From NCBI RefSeq assembly GCF_016653295.1, contig NZ_NHSF01000015.1, positions 1-61,656 of the forward strand: a DNA stretch of 61,656 nucleotides, in the 5' to 3' direction. Positions 32,670 through 40,648 of the stretch are shown here, one piece after another. The DNA is from Halochromatium salexigens (GTDB lineage: Bacteria > Pseudomonadota > Gammaproteobacteria > Chromatiales > Chromatiaceae). How positions within the stretch are numbered: position 1 is the first letter of the stretch; each line of letters opens with the position of its first letter. The notes beneath the pieces are model-generated. The model did no database searches. It worked only from the letters and a program-made list of their open reading frames with translations, and was not told the origin of the DNA. Both the position numbers and the translations under genes were made by a program.

Positions 32670-34160
32670 TCAATCCCAACTCAGCGCCCCACCGGTCTGA
32701 TACTCAGTCACGCGGGTCTCGAAGAAGTTCTTCTCCTTCTTCAGGTCCAGCACCTCGGACATCCAGGGGAAAGGGTTGCCGACCTCCGCGTACTGCTCCG
32801 GCAGCCCGATCTGGGCGCAGCGGCGGTTGGCGATGAATTGCAGGTATTCCTCGAACATCGGTGCGTTCAGACCCAACACTCCGCGTGGCATGGTCTCGTG
32901 GGCATAGTCGGCCTCGAGCTGCACTGCGTCGCGGATCATGGTGATCAGCTCCTGTTTGAAGTCTTCGGTCCACAGGTGCGGGTTCTCGAGCTTGATCTGA
33001 TTGATCACGTCGATGCCGAAGTTCATGTGCATCGACTCATCGCGCAGGATGTACTGGAACTGCTCGGCGGTGCCGGTCATTTTGTTGCGCCGGCCCATGC
33101 TCAGTACCTGCACGAAGCCAACGTAGAAGAAGATACCTTCAAAGATGATGTAGAAGGCGACCATTTCGCGCAGTAGCTTCTGGTCGTTCTCGGGCGTGCC
33201 AGTGTGGAAGTGCGGATCGGCCAGGTATTGGGTGTAAGGCAGCGCCCACTCAGCCTTGCGCGCGACCGAGGGCACCTCGCGGTACATATTGAAGATCTCG
33301 CCCTCGTCCAGCCCCAGGGATTCGACTACATATTGGTAGGCGTGGGTGTGCAGCGCCTCCTCGAAGGCTTGGCGCAGCAGATACTGGCGGCACTCGGGGT
33401 TGGTGATGTGACGGTAGACGGCGAGCACCAGGTTGTTGGCGACCAGCGAGTCGGCGGTGGAGAAGAAGCCGAGGTTGCGCTTGATGATGGTGCGCTCGTC
33501 GTCGGTGAGGCCGTTCGGGTCCTTCCAGAGCGCGATGTCGGCGTTCATGTTGATCTCTTGCGGCATCCAGTGATTGGCGCAGGCGTCGAGATACTTCTGC
33601 CAGGCCCAATCGTACTTGAAGGGCACGAGCTGGTTGAGATCGGCGTGGCAGTTGATGATGCGCTTGTCGTCGACGCGGATGCGCCCGGCGCCGAGCGCGA
33701 GATCCTCAAGGCCAGTGGCACCGCCTTCGGCCTGGGGGTTGGTATTGCGACCGGGTTCGGGCTTCGGCGGCCGCTGCGACGGCGCGCGAGTTAGAACCGA
33801 CTCGTCAGCGAGTAATGAAACCTGGGCTGGACCGGGATTCGGATTGACCACTGGGGCACTGCCGGCGGTGGCCATGAGAGCGGTGTTGGAGACGATGCCA
33901 TGACCGGGACGAACGTGATCGCTGTCCTCTCGGGCTGGTGGGGAAGTGGTATCGGTCAGGGCAAAGCCGTCGTTTTGGTGCTTGCCGCTTGCCTGGTCAT
34001 ACGCGTCGCTTGCGTCACGGCGGTACCCTGCTTCGGCTGCGAATAGACCTTGCGCCTCGGGCTCGGCTTCCGCGTAGGTCTCGGCATCATGCAGCGGCCG
34101 ATGCTTGCGCGCGGCTGGATTTGGGCAGGCAGTCGCAAGGGGATCGTCCCAATTCAGCAT
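32670..34160 (-). CDS. nrdB: Ribonucleotide reductase class Ia, beta subunit, with extended N-terminus
   Basis: NrdB generates the tyrosyl radical used by NrdA. The 496-residue protein starts at the ATG at 34160 ([20 protein letters not shown]), 9 bp after GGAG. Residues 10-155 are a Pro/Ala/Asp-rich low-complexity segment not expected in the core. The diiron site is intact: D237 ([10 protein letters not shown]), E268 and H271 in EEALHTHAY, radical Tyr at 275, then EGIFFY and the [10 protein letters not shown] ligands. The C-terminal GGALSWD tail is the peptide that docks in NrdA. psiE and a small membrane gene lie between it and nrdA on the same strand. Confidence 0.95.
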   Translation of the reverse strand: MLNWDDPLATACPNPAARKHRPLHDAETYAEAEPEAQGLFAAEAGYRRDASDAYDQASGKHQNDGFALTDTTSPPAREDSDHVRPGHGIVSNTALMATAGSAPVVNPNPGPAQVSLLADESVLTRAPSQRPPKPEPGRNTNPQAEGGATGLEDLALGAGRIRVDDKRIINCHADLNQLVPFKYDWAWQKYLDACANHWMPQEINMNADIALWKDPNGLTDDERTIIKRNLGFFSTADSLVANNLVLAVYRHITNPECRQYLLRQAFEEALHTHAYQYVVESLGLDEGEIFNMYREVPSVARKAEWALPYTQYLADPHFHTGTPENDQKLLREMVAFYIIFEGIFFYVGFVQVLSMGRRNKMTGTAEQFQYILRDESMHMNFGIDVINQIKLENPHLWTEDFKQELITMIRDAVQLEADYAHETMPRGVLGLNAPMFEEYLQFIANRRCAQIGLPEQYAEVGNPFPWMSEVLDLKKEKNFFETRVTEYQTGGALSWD

Positions 34161-34194
34161 GCTGTGGTACTCCGTTGTGGTGGTGGCTTGGGGG

Positions 34195-34767
34195 TTAATG
34201 AGTGTTCTTCTCTTTGGCCTTGCTGCCGGGTAAAAGCGCGCTTGCTGCCACGGGCGGCTTATCCTTGGTGTCGACGTTGCGATCGGCGAGCGAGATCAGC
34301 CAGTAGGTGACGCCCAGACCAACGACGATGATGCCTATACCAATGAGGTCAAACGCGTTGTACTCGGCCATATCGAGAATGATGACCTTTCGTGCGATAG
34401 CCATGATCGCGGTCGCGACCACGAGTTTCATCGGGAATACATCAGATCGGATGTAGATTCTGACGTTCGAGAAGATCTCATAGGCGATCAGTACCGCGAG
34501 GAAGGCACCGAAGGTTTTGATGATATCCGGGATCAGGAAGTACGGCGGTTGCGCCAGATTGAGATAAATGGTGTGGATCACGCTGAGCACACCAACCAGG
34601 ATCACCAAGACCATCCCGATGGCGAGTACATAGGCAGCGCCGCGCATAATCCGATGCAGCCAGCGCAGGATCGGGTCTTCCTCGTTGGTGGGCAGTTCGT
34701 CGTGACAACTGCTTTTTTGGCCCTGGTTGTCGTCCTCGTTGTAGCCCTCGTTGTTAGCGTTCGTCAT
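34195..34767 (-). CDS. PsiE-family membrane protein
   Basis: This 190-residue protein has a polar N-terminus ([20 protein letters not shown]) followed by four hydrophobic segments: [40 protein letters not shown], the amphipathic [19 protein letters not shown], and [20 protein letters not shown]. That is the PsiE (phosphate-starvation-inducible) arrangement. The family role in E. coli is not well defined. The gene lies 34 bp upstream of nrdB and downstream of nrdA in the same orientation. Co-transcription with ribonucleotide reductase genes is unexpected and may be accidental. Confidence 0.85.
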   Translation of the reverse strand: MTNANNEGYNEDDNQGQKSSCHDELPTNEEDPILRWLHRIMRGAAYVLAIGMVLVILVGVLSVIHTIYLNLAQPPYFLIPDIIKTFGAFLAVLIAYEIFSNVRIYIRSDVFPMKLVVATAIMAIARKVIILDMAEYNAFDLIGIGIIVVGLGVTYWLISLADRNVDTKDKPPVAASALLPGSKAKEKNTH

Positions 34768-34813
34768 CAGGTCAGTGCTCTTGGTTCGGGAATAGGATCG
34801 GGGTCAGACGGTT

Positions 34814-35035
34814 TCAAAGGTCAGTTCCACTGCGACGCCACATCAATAGCCCAAAAAAGATCCCTGCGAGCGGAAATGCAATCATAGAAACTATAAAACC
34901 AACTAAGCTTACATTTCCGAAAAAAAGCATCATTGCTTGATAAAGAAGTGCTGTTGAGATACCCCAAAAGACAGCACCGCGCCAAAAGATATAGCGCCAC
35001 TTCCTTTTTCTGGGTTCTTTAGGCTTGGTTGACAT
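34814..35035 (-). CDS. Small two-helix membrane protein
   Basis: This 73-residue protein has a basic N-terminus (STKPKEPRKRKWRYIFWRG), then two hydrophobic segments (AVFWGISTALLYQAMMLFF and VSLVGFIVSMIAFPLAGIFF) and a basic end (MWRRSGTDL). I do not recognise the family. Its codon use is more AT-rich than that of nrdA and psiE, between which it lies. It is long enough and cleanly predicted, but I have no homologue evidence. Confidence 0.55.
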   Translation of the reverse strand: MSTKPKEPRKRKWRYIFWRGAVFWGISTALLYQAMMLFFGNVSLVGFIVSMIAFPLAGIFFGLLMWRRSGTDL

Positions 35036-35081
35036 GATCAGCTGGTCTCACAAAATTAAAGAGGCTATAAGGAGCAGCGCA

Positions 35082-38000
35082 TCACTGACAGCTCTCGCAC
35101 TCCGGATCATCGATCGAGCAGGCCTTTGGGGCGGATTCTACTGGCTTGCCGCGGCCGTTTGATTTCGCCTTTCCTGGTGAGACATAGGCACCACCGACTG
35201 CGGAGAGGCGATTCGCTTTGCTCGAGTCGTCCATCGTCGACTTTTCGACGTGCGTCGCGCCCATCGAGCGCAGGTAATAGGTAGTCTTCAGCCCCCGCAC
35301 CCAGGCCAGCTTGTAGAGGTTGTCGAGCTTCTTGCCGCTCGGCTCGCTCATGTACAGGTTCAGGCTCTGTGCCTGATCTAGCCACTTCTGCCGTCGGCTG
35401 CCGGCCTCGACCAGCCAGCGTGGGTCGACCTCAAAGGCAGTGGCATAAAGCTCCTTCAGCTCATCGGGGATGCGGTCGATCTGCTGTAGGCTGCCGTCGT
35501 AGTACTTCAGGTCGCTGACCATGACGCTGTCCCAGAGTCCAAGCGCCTTGAGATCGCGTACCAGGTAGGGATTGACGACGGTGAACTCGCCCGAGAGGTT
35601 GGACTTCACGAACAGGTTCTGATAGGTCGGCTCGATCGATTGGCTGACGCCGACGATGTTGCTGATGGTCGCAGTCGGCGCAATCGCCAGACAGTTGCTG
35701 TTGCGCATGCCGATTGTCTGCACCCGCTCGCGCAGCCCATTCCAATCCAGGGTGGTGCTGGTATCCATCTCCAGATAGCCGCCGCGGCCTTCGGCGAGTC
35801 GCTGAACGCTGTCGATCGGCAGGATGCCCTGGCTCCAGAGGCTGCCGTCGAAGCTCTGATAGCGCCCGCGCTCGGCGGCCAGCTCGCTGCTCGCCTCGAT
35901 CGCGTAGTAGCTCAGCGCCTCCATGCTGTGATCGGCAAAACGCACGGCGTCCTGGCTCGCGTAGGGGGTGCGCAGCTCATAGAGCGCATCCTGGAAGCCC
36001 ATCAGCCCGAGGCCAACCGGGCGGTGGCGCAGATTGGCATTGCGCGCCTGCGGCACGTTGTAGAAGTTGTAGTCGATGACGTTGTCGAGCATGCGCATCG
36101 CGGTGCGCACGGTCTTGCGCAGCTTGGCGGTGTCGAGTCCACGTTCGGTCACATGCGCGGCCAGGTTCACCGAGCCCAGGTTGCAGACGGCGATCTCCCG
36201 ATCGTTGGTGTGCAGGGTAATTTCGGTGCAGAGGTTACTGCTATGCACCTGCCCGACATGCTGATTGGTATAGCGCAGGTTGCAGGGGTCCTTGAAGGTG
36301 ATCCAGGGATGGCCGGTCTCGAATAGCATCGCCAGCATCTTGCGCCAGAGATCGACCGCTTTGATGCGCTTGGTCACCTTCAGCTCACCGCGTTCAGCGC
36401 GGGCCTCGTAGCCGAGATAGGCCTCTTCGAAGGCTTGACCGGTCAGGTCGTGCAGGTCCGGCGTTTCATCAGGCGAGAACAGGGTCCAGTGCTGATCCTC
36501 GGCCACGCGCTTCATGAACAGATCCGGCACCCAGTTGGCGGTGTTCATATCGTGCGTACGGCGGCGGTCATCGCCGGTGTTCTTGCGCAGCTCGACGAAT
36601 TCTTCGATATCGATGTGCCAGGTCTCGAGATAGGCGCAGACCGCGCCCTTACGCTTCCCTCCATTCCGAACCAGGGCAGCAGCAGTCATATAGCTCTTGT
36701 CGCCCTCGACCTTGAGGTCGTGGACTTCCGCTGCGGGCGCGATTGGCTCGACGGCCTTGACGCGCGTAAACACCCAGTTGCCGAGCCGGAACCAGTTGTG
36801 CTTGGTCAGCGCGGGCACGTCGAGCAGCGCGGCGATGCGCGGATCAGCCGGGATGCGCAGATCGAAGGCGCGCGAGACGCCGGTGAAGGCGACCACGCTG
36901 CCGTCCGAGCGAGTGCCCTGATGGTCGCCGGCGCGCTCGCGGTATTGGCCGGCGCAGGGGATGCCAAGCCGCAACAACTGGTAGCGCAGCCCTTCGGCGA
37001 GCGGCGCTGAGCTGCTGGTGAAGTAGATCTCCTTGCTCCGACTGATGCCGCCATCGGTCTCGAGCAGCCCCTGGATCAGCGCCAGCGTCTGGTTGTGCGG
37101 CAAATGGCTGAAGCGCCGAGCGATGCGCTTGTTGCGGGCGGCGTCGTAGAGATCCTCTTCGGTAAAGGGCAGGTGCGCCAGATCTTCGCCGACCCAGCGC
37201 CCGGTGGTCGCGCAGCGGGCGAGTCCACAGCCGACCGCCCACTTGATCTGTAGATAGGTCTCGCTACGGCCGTTTTCCCAATAGTGGATGCCGCGCGCGT
37301 CGAGGTAATCCCGAACGAACTGAAGATGACTGCCATCACAGGTCGGATTGCCGCACACCCCGAATTCCCGACCTCGAGTCAGATGCCCATCGCCGAGCAG
37401 GATGCCGTAGAAGCGCGCGTCTTCCTCGGTGAGCCCGTCAACGGGCACGACCTCGCTCGGGATGACCTGTGCGACATAATCGCCAGCGCTGAGCGCTCCA
37501 GCCTCGACCCAGTCGGGCCGATAGCGACCGTTCTCGATCTGGTTCAGCGTGCGCTCGATCGACTGTTCAGTCGGCACGCCCTGAATGGCCCAGAACGGAT
37601 GGCCTGCGGTGACCTTGAGATCATTGACCGAGTCCTTGATCCGCACCTGGACCATGGGCGCATCCTTCTGCGCGTAGACGAAATGCTCGGTGACCTCGCG
37701 GTAACGCCCGCGCTGACCGAGCACCAGATCGCCGACCTTGATATCGGCGATCGCTTTGGGGCCGTCGGCGGTAAAGACGGTCGTCTCGGGTGCGAAGCAT
37801 TGATTCACGGCCACCGCCGTATCGTTGGCGACCTTGAGGAAGGGCACTACACCCTGACTCTTGCCATTGGTGCCCTTGATATGAGCACCCATGCCGCGCA
37901 CGCGCGACCAGTCATTACCGAGACCGCCGGCGAATTTGCTCAGCAGGGCGTTATCCTTGATCGCGCCATAGATGCCATCGAGATCATCCGGCACCGTGGT

Positions 38001-39188
38001 CAGATAGCAGGAGCTGAGCTGCGGGCGCAGGGTGCCAGAATTGAACAGCGTCGGCGTGCTGCTCATGAAGTCGAAGCTCGACAGCAGCTCATAGAACTCG
38101 ATCGCACGCTCTTCGCGGTCGATCTCGTTGATCGCCAGGCCCATCGCGACGCGCATGAAGAACGCCTGCGGCAGCTCGATGCGCGGCCCTTCGGCGGTAT
38201 GGATGAAGTAGCGGTCATACAAGGTCTGCAGACCCAGATAGGTGAACTGCAGATCGCGCTCGGGCTTGAGCGCGGCGCCAAGCCGGGCCAGATCGAAGCG
38301 TCCGAGCTGTTTGTCGAGCAGCTCCAGGTCGCCGGCGGTCTTGATGTAGGCGCTGAAATAATCGGCATAGCGCTCGGCGAGATCGGCCTGGGTCTCGACG
38401 CCGAGCGCCATATCCAGCGCGCCCAGCGCCTCGCGTCGCATCACATCGAGCAGCAGCCGTGCTGCGGCCTGGCTGTAGGCCGGCTCGCGCTCGATCATCG
38501 CCCGCGCCGACAGCACCAACGCCTGGCCGACATCGGCCTCCTTGACCCCATCGAAGAGATTGCGCAGCGTATCGGTGATGATGGCCTCCGCATCAACCCC
38601 CTCGAGCCCCGAGGCGGCCTCGCGCGCGAGTCGGCGCAGACGCTCGATGTCCAAGGGCTGGGTATTGCCATCGGCCAGGGTGACGTTGAGGCCCGTTTCG
38701 GCAGCCGCTGTCGTCTTGCTCGTCGCCGCCTTCTCAGCCCGCTCACGGGCGCGCGCATCACGATAGATCACATAGTCACGCGCGACCTTGTGCTCGCCGG
38801 CACGCATCAGCGCGAGTTCGACCTGATCCTGGATGTTCTCGATGTGCACGGTGCCGCCGCCGGGCAGGCGACGGGTCAGCGCTGAGAGGACCTGCTCGCT
38901 GAGGTCGTCGACGAGGTGATGGATGCGGCTCGAGGCGGCCGCGCCGCTGCCCTCGACGGCGATGAAGGCCTTGGTCATCGCGACCTTGATCTTGCTGGGG
39001 TCGAAATGGGTGACCTTGCCATTGCGGCGGATGACCTGGACGTGACCTGGCTGATGGCTCGCGACATCGCCGCTTGGGGCCGCCACCCTTGCCGCCGCCC
39101 TGCTGCGCGCCTCCGACTGGACATTGAGCCCATTGGGTTGCTGCAGCGGTTGCGGTGTGTCGGCGGGCTTGTCGGGGGCGGCGGCCAT
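35082..39188 (-). CDS. nrdA: Ribonucleotide reductase class Ia, alpha subunit, interrupted by an intein
   Basis: NrdA reduces ribonucleoside diphosphates. The 1368-residue precursor starts at 39188 after GAGGAG. Residues 50-145 form an ATP cone (VIRRNGKVTHFDPSKI). Residues 168-252 look like a second cone-like repeat. The catalytic domain has LSSCYLT, SSNLCTEI with the thiyl Cys and Glu, AVCNLGSVNL, TYYLRSMGATHVEK with the radical-transfer tyrosines, and the C-terminal redox Cys pair in CESCQ. An intein of 379 residues (464-842) sits between NQ and GGKRKG, near the E. coli SCSQGGVRGG loop, which must be removed or cleaved for activity. Upstream lie NrdR and DnaA boxes. Confidence 0.96.
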   Translation of the reverse strand: MAAAPDKPADTPQPLQQPNGLNVQSEARSRAAARVAAPSGDVASHQPGHVQVIRRNGKVTHFDPSKIKVAMTKAFIAVEGSGAAASSRIHHLVDDLSEQVLSALTRRLPGGGTVHIENIQDQVELALMRAGEHKVARDYVIYRDARARERAEKAATSKTTAAAETGLNVTLADGNTQPLDIERLRRLAREAASGLEGVDAEAIITDTLRNLFDGVKEADVGQALVLSARAMIEREPAYSQAAARLLLDVMRREALGALDMALGVETQADLAERYADYFSAYIKTAGDLELLDKQLGRFDLARLGAALKPERDLQFTYLGLQTLYDRYFIHTAEGPRIELPQAFFMRVAMGLAINEIDREERAIEFYELLSSFDFMSSTPTLFNSGTLRPQLSSCYLTTVPDDLDGIYGAIKDNALLSKFAGGLGNDWSRVRGMGAHIKGTNGKSQGVVPFLKVANDTAVAVNQCFAPETTVFTADGPKAIADIKVGDLVLGQRGRYREVTEHFVYAQKDAPMVQVRIKDSVNDLKVTAGHPFWAIQGVPTEQSIERTLNQIENGRYRPDWVEAGALSAGDYVAQVIPSEVVPVDGLTEEDARFYGILLGDGHLTRGREFGVCGNPTCDGSHLQFVRDYLDARGIHYWENGRSETYLQIKWAVGCGLARCATTGRWVGEDLAHLPFTEEDLYDAARNKRIARRFSHLPHNQTLALIQGLLETDGGISRSKEIYFTSSSAPLAEGLRYQLLRLGIPCAGQYRERAGDHQGTRSDGSVVAFTGVSRAFDLRIPADPRIAALLDVPALTKHNWFRLGNWVFTRVKAVEPIAPAAEVHDLKVEGDKSYMTAAALVRNGGKRKGAVCAYLETWHIDIEEFVELRKNTGDDRRRTHDMNTANWVPDLFMKRVAEDQHWTLFSPDETPDLHDLTGQAFEEAYLGYEARAERGELKVTKRIKAVDLWRKMLAMLFETGHPWITFKDPCNLRYTNQHVGQVHSSNLCTEITLHTNDREIAVCNLGSVNLAAHVTERGLDTAKLRKTVRTAMRMLDNVIDYNFYNVPQARNANLRHRPVGLGLMGFQDALYELRTPYASQDAVRFADHSMEALSYYAIEASSELAAERGRYQSFDGSLWSQGILPIDSVQRLAEGRGGYLEMDTSTTLDWNGLRERVQTIGMRNSNCLAIAPTATISNIVGVSQSIEPTYQNLFVKSNLSGEFTVVNPYLVRDLKALGLWDSVMVSDLKYYDGSLQQIDRIPDELKELYATAFEVDPRWLVEAGSRRQKWLDQAQSLNLYMSEPSGKKLDNLYKLAWVRGLKTTYYLRSMGATHVEKSTMDDSSKANRLSAVGGAYVSPGKAKSNGRGKPVESAPKACSIDDPECESCQ
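36663..37799 (-). other. Intein with LAGLIDADG homing endonuclease inside NrdA
   Basis: The insert reads CFAPETTVFTADGPKAI at the N-terminus (block A) and LKVTAGHPFWAI (block B with the Thr and His). The endonuclease motifs are FYGILLGDGHLT (block C) and LIQGLLETDGG (block E), both with their acidic residue. The C-terminal block F/G is AAEVHDLKVEGDKSYMTAA then LVRN. The upstream flank is VNDTAVAVNQ-like and the downstream flank is GGKRKGAVCAYLETWH. The last residue Asn and first Cys are present. Two canonical splicing residues are not: the penultimate residue is Arg instead of His, and the +1 extein residue is Gly instead of Cys/Ser/Thr. Splicing is therefore uncertain, and a cleavage-only outcome is possible. 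Confidence 0.9.
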
Positions 39189-39368
39189 AGGTCACTCCTC
39201 GGGTCGTGGTGTTAGCGGCTTGAGGCTTGCGGATGAGCGGTTGGACTGAGTCGAGTCGGGTCGGGTCGGCCCGGGCTCGGCAATGACGGCCTGGTGAAAG
39301 CGGGCGGCCGAAGATCGCCGGCAGTGGCCACGGGGCACTGATCCGGCAATCGAGCTGAACGAGAAGGT

Positions 39369-39416
39369 CCGCAATATATACTCATCAGATTGAGTGTCAA
39401 CCACTATATCTTGTGT
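39369..39416 (-). promoter_or_regulatory. Pair of NrdR boxes upstream of nrdA
   Basis: Two matches to the NrdR box consensus (aCaCwAtATaTwGtgt) occur at 39369-39384 (CCGCAATATATACTCA, 11 of 16) and 39401-39416 (CCACTATATCTTGTGT, 14 of 16). They start 32 bp apart, close to three helical turns, as expected for cooperative NrdR binding at nrd promoters. They lie 181-228 bp upstream of the nrdA start. NrdR is a repressor sensing ATP/dATP. Counts were made by eye. Confidence 0.75.
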
Positions 39417-39456
39417 TTTTGCCCGCGTGGATGCTGCGAATCCATAGTGGGTAATC

Positions 39457-39518
39457 TGTGGATAACATGGGTGCTGTGGTTGCTCGAGGGCGTTGTTGAG
39501 GGTTTTGGCTGTGTATAA
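39457..39518. promoter_or_regulatory. Two DnaA boxes upstream of nrdA
   Basis: TGTGGATAA at 39457-39465 is the exact complement of the DnaA box TTATCCACA. TGTGTATAA at 39510-39518 matches TTATACACA, the R2-type box. Their starts are 53 bp apart, about five helical turns. DnaA is known to regulate nrdAB in E. coli, so a replication-linked control of this ribonucleotide reductase is likely. The region 39417-39793 otherwise contains no gene that I can support. Confidence 0.7.
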
Positions 39519-39793
39519 CTTTCATCGCGCCTCAACCCCGATCAGGCCGCATTTCCGCACTTAAAAAAGGCCTTTGAAGGGGGGCTGGGGTTTGAAGTGC
39601 CATAGCCCCTCGGTTTTGCCGTCGAGGCTGTCCCGTGATCAGGTTGAGTGGCTATACTCACCTCACGCGGCGCGCTCGGATGAGAGGCGGGAGCGATGAT
39701 CGCGCGCCCTGGCAGGGGTGCAGTCGGCCCGCCTCGAGCCAACCCGTAGAATGACGAAACGACAGCCTCGAAGGCGTCAAAGGAGGAAAGATT

Positions 39794-40606
39794 ATGCGTC
39801 GAACAATGCTCGTCGCCAGCGCGACCCTCATGGTGTGGACGCTAGCGCTACCACTGCTGGCGGACACCCTGAGTGGTGACCCTGCCGAGCCGCCAACCGA
39901 GACCTCAGCTGAGATTGCCCAGCGCGAATATGAGGAGGTTCTGGCGCTCACGCCTGATGCCGAGCGTGGTCGTGAGGTCTATCTCACCTGTGCCGTCTGC
40001 CATCTGCCCGAAGGCTGGGGCAGTGTGGACGGCAGCTATCCGCAAATCGCCGGTCAGTTGCCCACGGTAATCATCAAGCAGCTTGCCGATTTTCGCGCCG
40101 GCAATCGCGAGAATCCGCTGATGTATCCCTTCTCGGTGCCTGGCATCCTGGGTGGGCCACAGGAGATTGCCGATGTCGCGGCCTATGTCTCGCAATTACC
40201 GATGACGGCCGAGAACGGGCTCGGGCCAGGCTCCGATTTAGAGGCGGGCGAGGCGCTCTACATCGAGCATTGCACCGACTGCCACGGGGCGGCTGGAGAG
40301 GGCGACGAGGCTGAGCATATTCCCATGATCGCCGGGCAGCATTTTGCCTACCTGATGCGTCAGTTCGATGCCATTCGCAGTGGTGAGCGGAAGAACGCCG
40401 ACTCGAAGATGACCGAGGAGATCCAGGATCTCACTCAAGCGGAACAGGTTGCGCTCTTGGACTATACGGCCAGGTTGCGCCCAGCCGCCGGGAAGTTGGC
40501 GCAAGAGGGCTGGCTGAATCCGGATTTTCCGCATTATCTCCGCGATGCGATGGGGCTGCGAGTAAAGCCTCCTGCTGGGCTCAAGAGCGTGCCGGTCTCC
40601 GAATAG
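39794..40606 (+). CDS. Diheme cytochrome c, c4-like, periplasmic
   Basis: This 270-residue protein has a signal peptide (MRRTMLVASATLMVWTLALP). Two CxxCH heme motifs occur, CAVCH at about residue 65 and CTDCH at about residue 156, each inside a class I cytochrome c domain. The pattern YPQIAGQLPTVIIKQLADFR in the first domain and MIAGQHFAYLMRQFDAIRSG in the second is that of c4-type diheme cytochromes, which carry electrons between bc1-type complexes and terminal oxidases. The C-terminus is longer than usual (about 50 residues after the second domain). It is transcribed away from nrdA. Confidence 0.92.
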   Translation: MRRTMLVASATLMVWTLALPLLADTLSGDPAEPPTETSAEIAQREYEEVLALTPDAERGREVYLTCAVCHLPEGWGSVDGSYPQIAGQLPTVIIKQLADFRAGNRENPLMYPFSVPGILGGPQEIADVAAYVSQLPMTAENGLGPGSDLEAGEALYIEHCTDCHGAAGEGDEAEHIPMIAGQHFAYLMRQFDAIRSGERKNADSKMTEEIQDLTQAEQVALLDYTARLRPAAGKLAQEGWLNPDFPHYLRDAMGLRVKPPAGLKSVPVSE

Positions 40607-40648
40607 CGCCTGAATAGTCCCAGAATAGCCTCAAGCAGAGCGCCTGGC

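Noticed and set aside
36663-37799. Reading the NrdA insert as a group I intron or frameshifted insertion
   Set aside because: The frame is open throughout and contains intein blocks A, B, C, E, F and G in order, so protein splicing or cleavage is the better explanation.
37284-38885. 533-codon plus-strand frame inside nrdA
   Set aside because: It is antisense to the ATP-cone and catalytic regions of nrdA and has no recognisable domain. High GC produces such shadows.
39542-39742. Minus-strand 66-codon frame upstream of the cytochrome gene
   Set aside because: Its composition (Pro/Ser/Ala-rich) and position in the regulatory region argue against a gene.
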